Source: Halichondria panicea (taxonomy: Eukaryota; Porifera; Demospongiae; Suberitida; Halichondriidae). From it: a stretch of 64,000 nucleotides of DNA. The notes beneath the pieces are model-generated. The model saw only the letters and a program-made list of their open reading frames with translations, ran no database searches and was not told where the DNA came from. The DNA is taken from assembly GCF_963675165.1 (NCBI RefSeq), contig NC_087393.1:5134202-5198201 (forward strand). The letters run 5' to 3'. Each line of letters begins with the position of its first letter. Position 1 is the stretch's first letter. Both the position numbers and the translations under genes were made by a program. Below, piece by piece: positions 10,941 through 21,519 of the stretch.

Positions 10941-11198
10941 ACTTGAGTGTGTCTGGACATGTTATGTACATCATTTTATTGTGTGTTGATAATTAATTAT
11001 GGACTTTGAACTTTTGGAATCTTTTTAATAATCATGGTTGATCATTTCCCGCACCTTTTCTGCCTCAGATTATTAAAATGACAATGAGTCTATTGTTGCA
11101 TGAAAATGTTCAATTGTACTATAGTGCCTCCACCGAGGCATCAGCACCCATGGTGCCTTCATTTATTCCTGTCCTTCCTCCTCATGCTCCTCATGCAG
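10941..11198. other. SRCR 1 3' UTR and a double-hairpin dispersed repeat (11029-11161)
   Basis: Contains AATCATGGTTGATCATTTCCC, a spacer, then CCTCCACCGAGGCATCAG and GCACCCATGGTGCCTTCATT, which form two successive short hairpins. The same pattern occurs at 28250-28411. No ORF of interest is present. Confidence 0.6.
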
Positions 11199-11342
11199 AC
11201 TCTGAGTACAGGGTTCCCCGATCAGTGCAATCAGTTGGTCCTTTACCGTGAGAACCTGTCATCCTTCCAGAGCCTTCGTTGGGACCAATACTGGAAGCTC
11301 CATGTCCTCCCACTTATTGCACCCCAGTCAGTCTCGACCTCC
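11199..11342 (+). pseudogene. Duplicated last exon of ALG1, orphaned
   Basis: The sequence follows the last ALG1 exon (TLSTGFPDQCNQLV, ENLSSFQSLRWD, YWKLHVLPLIAPQS) with a few substitutions, and its 3' splice site GCAG is preserved. The original TGA is lost because CAGTCTTGA has become CAGTCAGTCTCGA, so the frame runs on. No other ALG1 exon is present between the SRCR genes, so it is a by-product of tandem duplication. It could still be used as an alternative 3' exon of ALG1. Confidence 0.88.
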
Positions 11343-11526
11343 GAACCTTCTAGCGATATCTCCCCTGAATTCACAATTCAAAACAAACTGTTGTATATAC
11401 ATGTACAGTGGATTAGGATTTAATAGTGTTTTGATGGCTTTGTCAAGTGCTAATTATAAATATACACATGTACTATCTTTACCAACTTTGTACCTTTTTA
11501 ATTATTAGCATAGTCAAGAACATAGA

Positions 11527-12125
11527 ATGAAGACACTATACACACTTTTGGTTCCAGTTATTGTCAGTGTCGCTGTAGCCATTGGTAAGTTAATACTGTG
11601 TTACATTCTTAGATTCTACACATTCCTTCCCTCTGCAGATAATCCTCAGAATGGAGACATCCGATTGTCTGGCCTGGTGGATCGATCGTCTCTGAAAGGC
11701 CGCCTGGAGGTGTACAACAGCACCACTGATGTGTGGGGTACAGTGTGTTATACTAATGATATAGCGCAGCAGAACTGGGAGAAGGGAGCAGCCAGGGCAG
11801 CTTGTCGTCAACTAGGCTATCAGGATGTCATTAGCGTTGGATCAGTCACTCAGCTAAAGTAGTTAAATGCCTGAGTGGATTGAGGTTAATAGCCCTCAGC
11901 CCTCCCCCTCCCCCCCACACGTACATACACACAGTGTTCTACCTGCCCCTGAGACCACACCTATTCTTCTGTACGAAGTGAGCTGTGTGTACAATACGGA
12001 TGTCTCGAACCTTAACAACGAGATGGAGCATATTCTGAGATGTGATTTCTCTGAGGAGGGGAGTTGCAACCACACCCAGGACATGGCTATCGAGTGTAGT
12101 GAGTGAATGCTATTCCTGCACCCTC

Positions 12126-12156
<31 letters not shown>

Positions 12157-12707
12157 AATACGTCCAAGTATGCCAGCCCCTACAGTGCAGAGGTTCGGCT
12201 GGTGGGCGGGGACTATCGCTCTCACGGGGTGCTGGAGGTGTACGTCAACGATATCTGGGGTACGGTGTGTCCTGACAGTGTGACTGCCAGCAGTGCTCAG
12301 TCAGCATGTCGTCAGATGGGCTACACAGGAGCTAATTCATTCTCCCAGGCCGACCCACTGTAAGTCCTGGGAGTGTAGCTATTATATAGAAGCTTAGTGT
12401 GTGGTGATTAAACTCTGTTTGGTTAGTTGATTTTCGTTCATTCTTCACTGCAGCAAGGACACTCAACTTGTAATCCAGACATTGACTTGTTCTAGTTCTC
12501 GTCAATGTCTGGGTTTCTGCTTTTATTATCCTTCAGCAACAGACACGGTCACCTGCTTTTCTGACGCGATAGTAGCCATCACATGCAGTGAGTATAATTA
12601 CGAGATGGACTGTGTTAGTTATGTACTCCCCCTCCTCCTCAGCATTTGATTTGCAGAAAAAATATCTTACCCCTGGTAACGAGGACACCTGTGAGGCTAG
12701 TACATGT

Positions 12708-12764
<57 letters not shown>

Positions 12765-13058
12765 TAATCTCTCCTGTATTGTTAGACCATAATTATTGTT
12801 ATGCTCTCAACAGTAACCCTTCAATCACTTATAATTATAATTATAATGTATTTATCTCCTACAGCTCCTACAGTTCCTCCGCTCAACTGGATAGTACGAT
12901 TGGCTGAGACAATTGGAGGGGGTGTGGGGGGTCTGGCGTTGGTCCTTATCCTCATAATCACGACTCTGTGTTGCTGTTGTTTCACCAATGGCTGTCCCCT
13001 GCACTCTTGGAGAGAGAGGAGACTCTTTGGCGTTGACGGCTATGAGAAAATCAACTAA
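11527..13058 (+). CDS. SRCR-domain single-pass receptor, copy 2
   Basis: Paralogue of the gene at 9473 with the same exon plan. The signal peptide is identical and the first SRCR domain nearly so, apart from LSGLVDRSSLKGR, which carries an in-frame addition relative to LSGGSSLKGR. The second SRCR domain diverges more (VCPDSVTASSAQSACRQ against VCAENMTVNNADSACRQ). The stalk is longer (PTVPPLNW), the membrane helix is GGVGGLALVLILIITTL, and the tail ends in GVDGYEKIN. Greater divergence in the second domain than in the first suggests relaxed or diversifying change there. A long CA run lies in the intron at 12716-12760. Function is inferred from the family only. Confidence 0.9.
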
Positions 13059-13303
13059 ATCAATAACTCAAACTCATTGACTGTCTGTACATGATATATT
13101 TATTATACTATCAATTTTTATTGTGTGTGTGTTGATTTAATCATTACATGGACACAAAAATTATTAAGGAAATGTACGAATAAAAAAAACAGACAATAAT
13201 TGTTCAGTCAGCATTTAGAAATATTTGCATGGACACGGAATACAAAATGTACAATGTATAATTATTAAAACAAACAGTAGAGTACGGCATAATGTTGCAC
13301 AGT

Positions 13304-15540
13304 TTAATTGTTCAGTTTACATCGTTTATACAGCCTGTAGCAGACAATGCCCTCCAGCAACAATACACTACTGATAAGCACAGCTAGCACAACCAGCACA
13401 CACACACTCACAATCAGCCAATTCACATTGTATATAGAAAACGATGTGTCCACCTGTGTAAAGGCTTTCTTTTCACTCCACTCACTGTCAAGTGAGTCGA
13501 CCTTGTGTACGTTAGCGAGCAAGCACATCTCATCGTTCATGTGCCAGAATTCATGGTAGGAGCTCTCGTTCATGGTAAAGGTGCAGTGTTGCTGTCCTTC
13601 TTCACTATCAGTTAGCGTGCAACTGTGTACAACAGCTTTTGGAGACGGTAGTTCATACGATACATTCGTGATGGTCATATTGTAGTCATACTTCATATTG
13701 TAGAAAGCCGAAGGATTGTTGAGGGTGAAGCGAACACTGTAATATCCAGACTTAGTCACCTTGTAGACAAAAGATTGGGGTAAGCAAGATTTTGACTGAT
13801 CCTCGTGGCAAGCATCGAAATCTATCGAGTATATAGCATCGATCAACTCCTTAGAATCTTCTAAACTGTTCCACACGGCCCCCAAATTGTCAATCACATG
13901 TACCTCAACAATAACTCTCTCCTGGGAATAATTTGTAACAGCACGAATTGAATAGTCAATCACAGATCCTTGGAGCAAGTACATAGTGTTGTTCTCAATG
14001 CGTTGCTGTTCAACTAATTGCTTCTGTGGTTCTATTGTGGTTGTTTTGTTGAGAAGCTTAGACTCTGAGTCAATCAGATAGAGGTCGATATTATGAGGGT
14101 ATGCTTTTAAAAACTGAGTTAGGTCTACACTTGCTAAATAATAGGGATGGAGGTGGTCAGCTAGCAGAACAAGAGATTGCTCAAACAGGAACTGTTGTTG
14201 GTTGTCAGGCTGATAAGTTGCAGCGTGGATTGTTCCATAGGTAGAACCAGCTATCCCTACCATTACCAGGACAGCAAACACAAACAGGCTGACAACAAGG
14301 AGTCGCACACCTTTTCCAACACTCTGATCTGTATGCACATGCACGGTACATTTAATAGTGACATCTGAAATTTATTTGTCTACTCACCGATTCTAATCTG
14401 TGGTAGCAGTGGTAGGTGCTCACCAGATCTAGATTCTGTAAGCACTGCAAATAAACATTCTCAAGTTGAGTTAGGGTATATGTATGTCCTCACCTTCTGT
14501 TTCTGAAGCACCATCATATGCGGGGGAACTATCAAGGAATCTTTCCATCACAGGCGACAGAGGTGTTCGGTTCCCTTTGAGCATTTTCACTGGTGTTGGG
14601 CTGCCTTCTGGAGCTGTTTCTAAAATGGACAATAGGGTTTAAAAAAATCAATGAGACACACTGACTTACCATAAGCGGTGATGGAGACAGGTGTTCCCCT
14701 CCTGGATGAATCAGACTGAATAGAATGCTTGGAGGAGTAAGTATTGGAGCTTCCTGCTGACTTGTAGTCTGTAGAGATGGGAGGACATTACTAAAGCAGC
14801 CAATTGCAATCTAATGTAGGTACCTGGATTTATTTTATCTTGGTACTCTTTCACTGACAACTTGTTTCTCTTGCGATACTCAATCAAATACTTGATGCAC
14901 TTGTAGGCACCAATGCTGTTGAGGCCGTTAGCAAGCTCAAGTTGATCCTCCTCTGTTATTTTGCGCCTCTCAACAATCATAGACAACACAGCAAGTATTG
15001 TTTCCATAGACAGCGATTCTTTATTGATTCCCAGCACTCTAGCCCAGTAACATCGTATACGATACTCCTCATCGTCGGATAAATGACAAGCAATCTTTGC
15101 CAGACACTGGAACAGCTGAGCACCTCGAGTGTCCCATATTGGATTGTGATCAGGAGGTTTGGAAAATCCATATTTCTCAAGTTTCCTCACTGATTTACAG
15201 CCGAACCGCTGGTGACCCACGAGATTGAGAGTGTACACTAGCCGACTGAGAGCTGCAGTCTCGTTTCCATTGTAGAGATTTTTGATGAGATAAAACAGCT
15301 CCAGGAGACAGTCAGCTTTCTCTAGCTCTACCTTAGAGATCTCAGCTCGAAAACTGAACTTCATTAGCTCCAGCGTATTATGTGATAGATATTGAACATC
15401 CACATATTGCAGCCATCCATTGAGGCCAAGTGCAGAAGGTGACACCTTTAGAAGGTATGGAAGGTATCTATAACTCTAGAGTACGCCATGCATTGTAGCC
15501 TTACCTCCTGTATACCCAAAGCTTGCTTTATTGACGCCAT
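13304..15540 (-). CDS. Two-pass membrane protein with tandem death-effector-like domains
   Basis: The predicted protein is about 665 residues and all joins keep phase: MASIKQALGIQE at 15540, a 14822-15449 exon, two Ser/Pro linker exons, a small exon near 14389-14440, then 13304 to about 14366. Residues 15-115 and 120-215 each resemble a DED helix bundle: ELMKFSFRAEISKVELEKAD with LLELFYLIKNL, then LFQCLAKIACHLSDDEEYR with LLSMIVERRKI-like spacing and LNSIGAYKCIKYLIEYRKR. The canonical RxDL is degenerate. A Ser/Thr/Pro linker is followed by TM1 (LLVVSLFVFAVLVMVG), an approximately 270-residue loop with several NxS/T sequons and Cys, TM2 (WLIVSVCVLVVLAVLISSVLL) and a short basic tail. The topology implies cytosolic death folds and an extracellular or luminal loop. 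The DED assignment is by eye. Confidence 0.72.
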
Positions 15541-15827
15541 GACTGCACTGCACTGATGTTTAATAGAGCAGCTAGCTAGCTAAAACCTTATATGCAGAAG
15601 TGGGCAGGGCTCATCAGCAGGTGATTGGCATTGCAAAATAGCCGCGGCTAAAAACGACCTTACCTCGAATCTAATGACTAGCCGCCCTCTAGGCCTATAA
15701 CATACATGTACAGTAGTAATAATAAGCGCAACAATCAATTCAATGCACAACAAGATACTGTAAAAAGAAGGGAAGGGGACTATAATAATAATATCAAAGT
15801 CTAAGCACACTAGCACACAGTCGTCAG
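15541..15827. promoter_or_regulatory. DED gene promoter and MFSD11 3' UTR
   Basis: Contains AGTGGGCAGGGCTC (15598), GCCGCGGCTA (15641) and ACGACCTTACCTCGAA (15653). The last nearly matches the reverse complement of a site at 21648 between MFSD11 and CEP83. The rest is AT-rich with no coding signal. Confidence 0.45.
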
Positions 15828-18800
15828 TTAGTCTTTGTGCTGAGGTGGCTTGTAATGCTTCCACTCCACGAGGGCAAAGGTCAGAGTTCCCACGGCTCCT
15901 AGCACCACCTGTACGAGATCAATGCACTCGTGTGGTTAAAGGTCAATACGAATAGACCAACTCACGAGAGCTAGCAGCTGCCACTGTAGTGTGATGAGGG
16001 AGGAGGTGAGGAAACCAACCATTGCCGCCAGTGACTACAGGGGGGGTATCATCAATGTGGGAGGGGGCTTTAACTCTTTGGTATTATTATACATATGCTT
16101 TTTAGACCTCTCTGTTGTAATAGCTTACCTGGAAGAATTTAAAGAGAGCCATGGCAGGAGCACTGTTTTCATCCGAGGGGTACAGGGCACCAATGATGGA
16201 GTAGATCTGTGAGGGGGGTAGTGGTGGGGGGTAGTGATGAGGGTAGTGATGGGGGGTAGTAATGGAGGGGTAGTGATGGGGGGTAGTGATGGGGGGTAGT
16301 AATGGAGGGGTAGTGATGGGGGGTAGTGATGGGGGGGTAGTAATGGAGGGGTAGTCTAGGACGTTGGTCTCACCTGTGTGTTGAAGCAAGCATCTCCCAG
16401 TCCCAGCAGGAACGCACACACCATCACGACATAGATACTATATGAGGGAGAAGAGAGAGGCTGATACAACACACTACATGTACAACATCTGTAAGTCAAC
16501 CAGCTAATATAGCATTAACATAGACGGAATCACACAATCTAAGCAAAGAGAATCCACCGACACACACACACACACACAGCAGACCACTGGTCTGCTGTGT
16601 GTGTGTGTGTGTGTCGGTGGATGGCCATTGTCCTGTGAGCAGACCACGGCCATGACCGAGGAATGCAGCCACAAAGTTTGCTCTTAGCCCTAACGTCAAC
16701 AGAAAGTTGGGGAATAAGTACAAGTGCAGACCAACCCTACATATAAGAGAGGTGTAAGTCTGCAGTCCAGCCAGTTTGCAAGACCCACAGAGAGAAAGCT
16801 AGCCCATCAGCTATCAGTCAGTATGACCAAGGTGAGTGAGTACTATAGCATTGTGCTGACACAGGAGATTAAGCATGTTGCGTGAGTGGGTGGTATGTGC
16901 CTGGGGGCTTTCCACAATAAAAACAGATCCCATGCTGCACACGATCAAACAACTATTACTCTATATACTGCAGCTATAGGTTTTCATTTTCAGTTGCACA
17001 GAGAGATACTGAATACTACTCATTGTGTAGTAGTAATGCTGTGACTCTCACGTGCACTGGTGACCACTAATTATAGTCAGCAACAAATAAAGCGTTACAG
17101 TGGATGCAGCTAGCTACATGCATGTAGTGCAGGCATGATAACAGCTACATGCATGCTGACAGCTACCATGCCAGTGCTAACAGCTACATGCATGCTACAT
17201 GCATGCTACATGCATGCTGACAGCTACCATGCCAGTGCTAACAGCTACATGCATGCAACAGCTACATGTACATGCATGCTAACAGACGTTGTCGTCCCCA
17301 CAGGTTAGGAACTACTTGTACTGCTCAGCCTAGCTGCACTCCTATCATCAGCAGCAAGCAAGGGAGGCGCTTGCCATGAGGTATTAGAAGTATTAAAAGT
17401 ATTGTACAGTTTCTTTTGATTCGAAATTTGAACCTCAGTAAAAACACTTGAAGTACTTGTACACCCACTCACAAACAGCTGTTTATGCAACCTACAGGAA
17501 CATGCTGGTTTGGTGCTTCAAGACATTATCCATAATGCACTTGTAAGTTGATACTTTAAGCGAAATGCGAGCTAGTGCCAGTTTAAAGCAATGCAGCCTA
17601 TCAGGCACGAAAATGTGCCTTGCTGTACAATTATACATAGTCTATGAAAGGTCAGTCACACGCACACTCAGTATGATCATCATTACTTAGGGGCCACAAG
17701 GAGGTTGTCTAGAAGCTGACCAGGTCCAAGTAGCTGTGTATGGACAAGGAGACACAATGGAGGCCAGAGTACTAACACTGGACAACCATGGCCTGGAGTT
17801 CAGGAACATACAACACACAACTAAAGACAGTAAGTGCTAGAGGTTAACTTGTACAGTGTTGGTGGTTGAACAATAACAAAACAGTGTTATTTCAAGATAA
17901 GAAGCAGGTCAAGCTTGTAACCAATAATAACTATACAGAGCTGACCACTACATTAGGAGGGCCAGCAAAGTCAACCATTTTATCAGCTTTACAAGTTTCA
18001 ATGCTAGTGTCTAGGCCACTCAACCGTGACCCGCCCACACATAGCTACACAAAGCCTTGGTTATAGCACCTGTGATGGGCAACGCAGAGGAGGTACGACA
18101 TGCGTACACAAATCACTAAAGGTTCAGTGTATTGATCTGGAACGTTATCACGTGACCACAAATGACATCAATGCGCTGAACTTGTAGTGATCCGTGCATG
18201 CATGTCGGACCTCCTCTGGAGCGGCCACTCTCTCGTAAGTCCCTCGCACTAATCGGCCATAACCAACAGGTGACAAATCTATCACCTTGTGTATTTACTT
18301 TTTATAATAGGTCTCTTCTACCTAGTGAGCATGCCACCCACCCCCCTTGACCTTCGACCCTGGTTCCTAATATTCAGCTCAGACATGCAGTCAGTGCTAC
18401 AAGTGGACAGCGATGGAACAATCGCCATGAAGGTATGTAGTTACAGACAATACTACATTACCTCATTAAAATCACCTCATGCTAATTAAATTCATGAGGC
18501 ATTAAACGAATTTCAAGAAGTATTATAATAACAAAGCAATCAAATGCATGACCTTCTAACCGTATAGCGCGAAATGTTCGAGGTACTTAAATATAAATTG
18601 TGTCCCAGGTCACGCCTTAAATCTTTGTACTTGAAAAGAAACATTTTCTTGTGCATGCATGTAGAATTGCTAACCTAACGAAAGCAGTGAAAATTAAGCT
18701 TCTCTAAAATTTCGCGCTATACGGTATAAAATAAAAGCAATGTAATCATTTTAAATGTCCATTTTCCCTCACAGGCTGCTAGTGATATCTCACTCGCTTG

Positions 18801-21519
18801 TTGTGCTCTGGCTGACTACCAGTTCTCCTTGAGGGAGGGTATGGACCACGCTCAGTTGGTATCTAGCCAGGGGGTAGTCGGTGTGACCCCCCAGGGAGCT
18901 ATGAAAGTGGGCGGGGCCACCTCTCGCTATCATGTGAGAATAGTCACTACTGTGGAGAAATGCTATCCAGGAGGGGAGGAGGCAAAGAACGACACAAAGA
19001 CTAACGAGTAAAGAACTGACTAACTCTAAACTGCCAATCTTTAATTAAACAAATTGTGTACAATATTTAGTATTACACACACTCACTTTGATGGGTTGAA
19101 TAGCGCTCCAAATGAGTCCGGTACGGATATATTCTTTATACTGGAATTCTCGGGGAGGTTGTAAAAGACGAGTAGATACACAGCAAAGTGTACTAGCATG
19201 CCCAATAGTACCACCGGGTCCTTGCCCCAGCGATTAGTATAGCGACCAAATATACCAAACAAACCACCTCCTGTAATATCATAGATTACATGACATTAGT
19301 ATACAGTTACAGGGTGAATGCCAACCTACCGACTATCTCTCCAAGACCAATGAAGAGTCCAGCTAGTCCAATGTTGGCCCTGTTGAACACTCCAGTCCTA
19401 CCCACTACTGTACCGTACACTCCACTCCAGAAGTTGAGCTCGTACCCTACACGGAGAAGATATAGCTCCCTCCACACACCCACACAGCCTCCCACACACA
19501 CACACACACAGCCTCCCCCCACACACACACACATCCACCCACACACTCTACCTGTGTAGATGAAGGTGATGCTGAGCAGCATCATGTCCACACTAAACAT
19601 GAGCTTCACAGCACGTACTACAAGGAGAGAGGAGAGAGGGTAACACATGAGAGATCATTATTATATAGTATATGACAGTGAACACTAACCTAGTGACCTG
19701 CCAGCTACGATACAAGCAGCCTTTCCACTCAAGGGGGCAGTACTATAGTCAGTGGTACCCTTTGTAAGCAATCCCTTGTTCTCACTGTGTGGGGGGGGGG
19801 CAGTGTGGGTAAGTGTGTGAGGTGTGTGTGTGGTGTGTGCCTACCTCAGACCCTCGTTGACATTTACAGCTGTTGAATGGATGCTTTTAGGAGCTTTTTC
19901 TCTGAGGTTGACTAGCCACAGTATGACAAAAAACATCACCCCCAATAAACCAAGCACAGTGAACACTCCAAAGATGATGTAATTCTCCGAGTGTTCTGTG
20001 TGTGTGGGGTGGGGGTGGGGTGTGTGTGTGGAGTGTGTGTGAGGTCTTTCCTTACCTAAGCAAATGTTGTCTCCTTTCTGATAGGACAGGAAAATAAAGA
20101 AGAACAGGTTGCCATAGATCAAGCTGTGGGGGGTAATGATATTATCATCTCTGTGGGGGGTGGTGGTAACGTACCTTGACTGTAGCATAAGCCAGAATAT
20201 CCCGCTAGTGACAGGCATGCGACTCTTCGAGGAATTCTGGATTAGTATCTGCCCCTGTGCCGTCCAGAGAACTGTGTGAGGGGGGTGGGTGGTTAGCGGA
20301 GTGGGTGTGGTTACATGACTCACTTCCTCCGGCACTGCCCAATAGGAATGCTCCGATGAATATCATTGGAACGTAAGGTCGAACCAGAGCCCCTATATAC
20401 ACCCTGTCAGCCAAATAATAATAATAATCGTATGATGTGCTATTAGTGACTGGAGAGTGTACAGCAATTAATCCTGTATCACATCCGGTCCAGTAATTGC
20501 ACGCTGTCAATGATAACGTATTGTTTTTAGAATAACGACCGCAGTTGAAAATAAAACTGTAGAGAACTGTACCATAAACGATGAAGTTTGATAGTTCATA
20601 ACAAGCACTGGTAAAGTTAACAGCATTCGTACAATTAGAAGTCTTGCCATTGCTTGTTACTCGTATGTCATTCTTAGCCATACCATAATTATACAAATTC
20701 CTACCAGGAAGTAATTTAAATGCAGTGTCTAACTCACACGTATAAGGCTCCAGTGATGATGAGGGACAGACGTGATCCAAACACTGCCACCACGGGTACT
20801 GACAACCAGTTGCCAATGGCAACCATCAGGTAGATGAGACACAGGCTACAAACATTAATACCTGACGCAGCTGTTACTATGGTTACACACACCCACTCAC
20901 CTGTAGTAACCGAGCTCAGCTGTGTGTGTGTGTATGTTATATAAATCAGTGCATTCAAATAACAGATTAATACTTCACTTACAAACAAACTCCTCAGTGA
21001 TAGGGATGCCGCCCTACAGGGAGAGATGCATGCATGGGTGATTAACACATGGTTATGGAATGTACATGACATGTTACTGATTTATAGGTATGTGTGGGTG
21101 TGATTCTCACATCAATATAGGTGCCGCTGCCGTTAGTTGAGTTGCCTTGACATTTTGGGGATAGAAAGCTGTTGATTGTGATCGTCTGAAGCACAATAGA
21201 GTATTAGTACCATATTCATGTAAGGGACAACACATACCTGTACAAATGCTGACGTCTGGAAGGCAGTAAAGAGAAACATGAAGCCAAAGCCTAGAAGGAC
21301 AATGTTCAGCCAGTTCTTCTTGCTCATAGTTAGTAGCTGAACGGACTCCATCTTGTTTCTCTGGCCTCTGACTAATGGTTCCTCTGAATGGCTGGGTTCG
21401 GGGTGGGTCTCTGGGTCTAGTGTGGGTAATAGCGTCTCCTGGTCACTCTGCTCGGCCTCAGATACTCCTATAGAGAGCAGCTCTAAGCTTTCTGCATGGA
21501 CAGCTAGTTGACCTTCCAC
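15828..21519 (-). CDS. MFSD11: UNC93-like major facilitator protein MFSD11
   Basis: Multi-pass membrane protein of the UNC-93/MFSD11 group, with unknown substrate. The N-terminal extension is acidic (about 65 residues before MSKKNWLNIVLLGF), then come GFMFLFTAFQTSAF, IYLMVAIGNWLSVPVVAVFG, VLWTAQGQ, SGIFWLMLQS, LSITFIYTG, NFWSGVYGTVVG, IGLAGLFIGLGEI, KDPVVLLGMLVHF, LLGLGDACFNTQ, DENSAPAMALFKFFQ, LQWQLLAL and LVEWKHYKPPQHKD, all in the family order. The intron from 16438 to 19086 is exceptionally long for this window and holds an opposite-strand gene. The start is the most upstream ATG; MESV or MSKK are alternatives. The exon at 20335-20420 may be extended at its 5' side (see findings). Confidence 0.93.
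16206..16368. repeat. Minisatellite filling an MFSD11 intron
   Basis: In the MFSD11 sense the units read CCATCACTACCCCC and CCATTACTACCCCT, about ten in all. The array occupies essentially the whole intron between the DACFNTQ and IYSIIGALY exons and ends at CCCCCTCACAG. Confidence 0.9.
16552..16622. repeat. Perfect 35-bp-arm palindrome containing (CA)9/(TG)9
   Basis: The left arm (16552-16586) is ATCCACCGA, (CA)9, GCAGACCA. The right arm (16588-16622) is its exact reverse complement, and one C separates them. It lies in the long MFSD11 intron, 200 bp upstream of the nested gene. Confidence 0.95.
16738..16822 (+). promoter_or_regulatory. TATA-type promoter of the nested secreted-protein gene
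   Basis: ACATATAAGAG at about 16740 lies 80 bp before the start codon, and a CAGTC-like initiator follows around 16770. This is one of the few clear TATA boxes in the window and would give the nested gene its own promoter inside the MFSD11 intron. Confidence 0.5.
16823..19011 (+). CDS. Predicted secreted protein, nested in an MFSD11 intron (unknown function)
   Basis: I do not recognise a family. Six exons join in phase: 16823-16831, 17309-17380, 17498-17542, 17691-17829, 18311-18432 and 18775-19011, giving about 207 residues. Exons 1-2 make a strong signal peptide (MTKELLVLLSLAALLSSAAS). The mature part has Cys at GGACHE, GGCLEAD, SLACCALAD and VEKCYPGG, few charged repeats, no further membrane helix and a charged C-terminus (KNDTKTNE). 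The gene reads opposite to MFSD11 and lies wholly between two of its exons, ending about 75 bp from the next one. The intron at 17830-18310 carries a hAT-like MITE and the last intron carries a family A MITE. The exon model is manual. Confidence 0.65.
17096..17290. repeat. Tandem repeat rich in ACATGCATGC palindromes
   Basis: Units such as CAGCTACATGCATGCTGA and CAGCTACCATGCCAGTGCTA alternate about five times in intron 1 of the nested gene, ending close to the signal-peptide exon. Confidence 0.85.
18085..18218. mobile_element. hAT-like MITE, second copy
   Basis: Terminal inverted repeats of about 33 bp start CAGAGGAGGTACGACATGCG on the left and, inverted on the right, CAGAGGAGGTCCGACATGCA. 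Both continue into a ...ATCACTA segment, as in the element at 4259. It lies in an intron of the nested gene. No clear target duplication is visible. Confidence 0.75.
18560..18727. mobile_element. MITE family A variant (GCGCGAAA ends)
   Basis: The ends are ACCGTATAGCGCGAAATGTT and ATTTCGCGCTATACGGTAT. The outer dozen bases match family A while the inside differs, so it is a sub-family. Confidence 0.8.

Larger units (their letters stand above)
8990..10990 (+). repeat. Tandem segmental duplication, unit 1 (ALG1 last exon plus SRCR gene 1)
   Basis: Unit 1 runs from the intron before the last ALG1 exon to just past SRCR gene 1. It is matched in order by 11162-13110: CTGTCCTTCCTCCTC, the ALG1 exon, the SRCR exons and their introns, including intronic CACACAG tracts. 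Boundaries are approximate. Confidence 0.85.
11162..13110 (+). repeat. Tandem segmental duplication, unit 2
   Basis: Second copy of the block described at 8990-10990. The CA run before the second SRCR exon is shorter here (12126-12152) than in unit 1 (10060-10107), while exons are very similar. Confidence 0.85.

Noticed and set aside
18067-18234. An extra exon of the nested gene disrupted by the hAT-like MITE
   Set aside because: Joining exon 17691-17829 directly to 18311 keeps phase and gives a continuous protein, whereas the extra exon creates frame problems.
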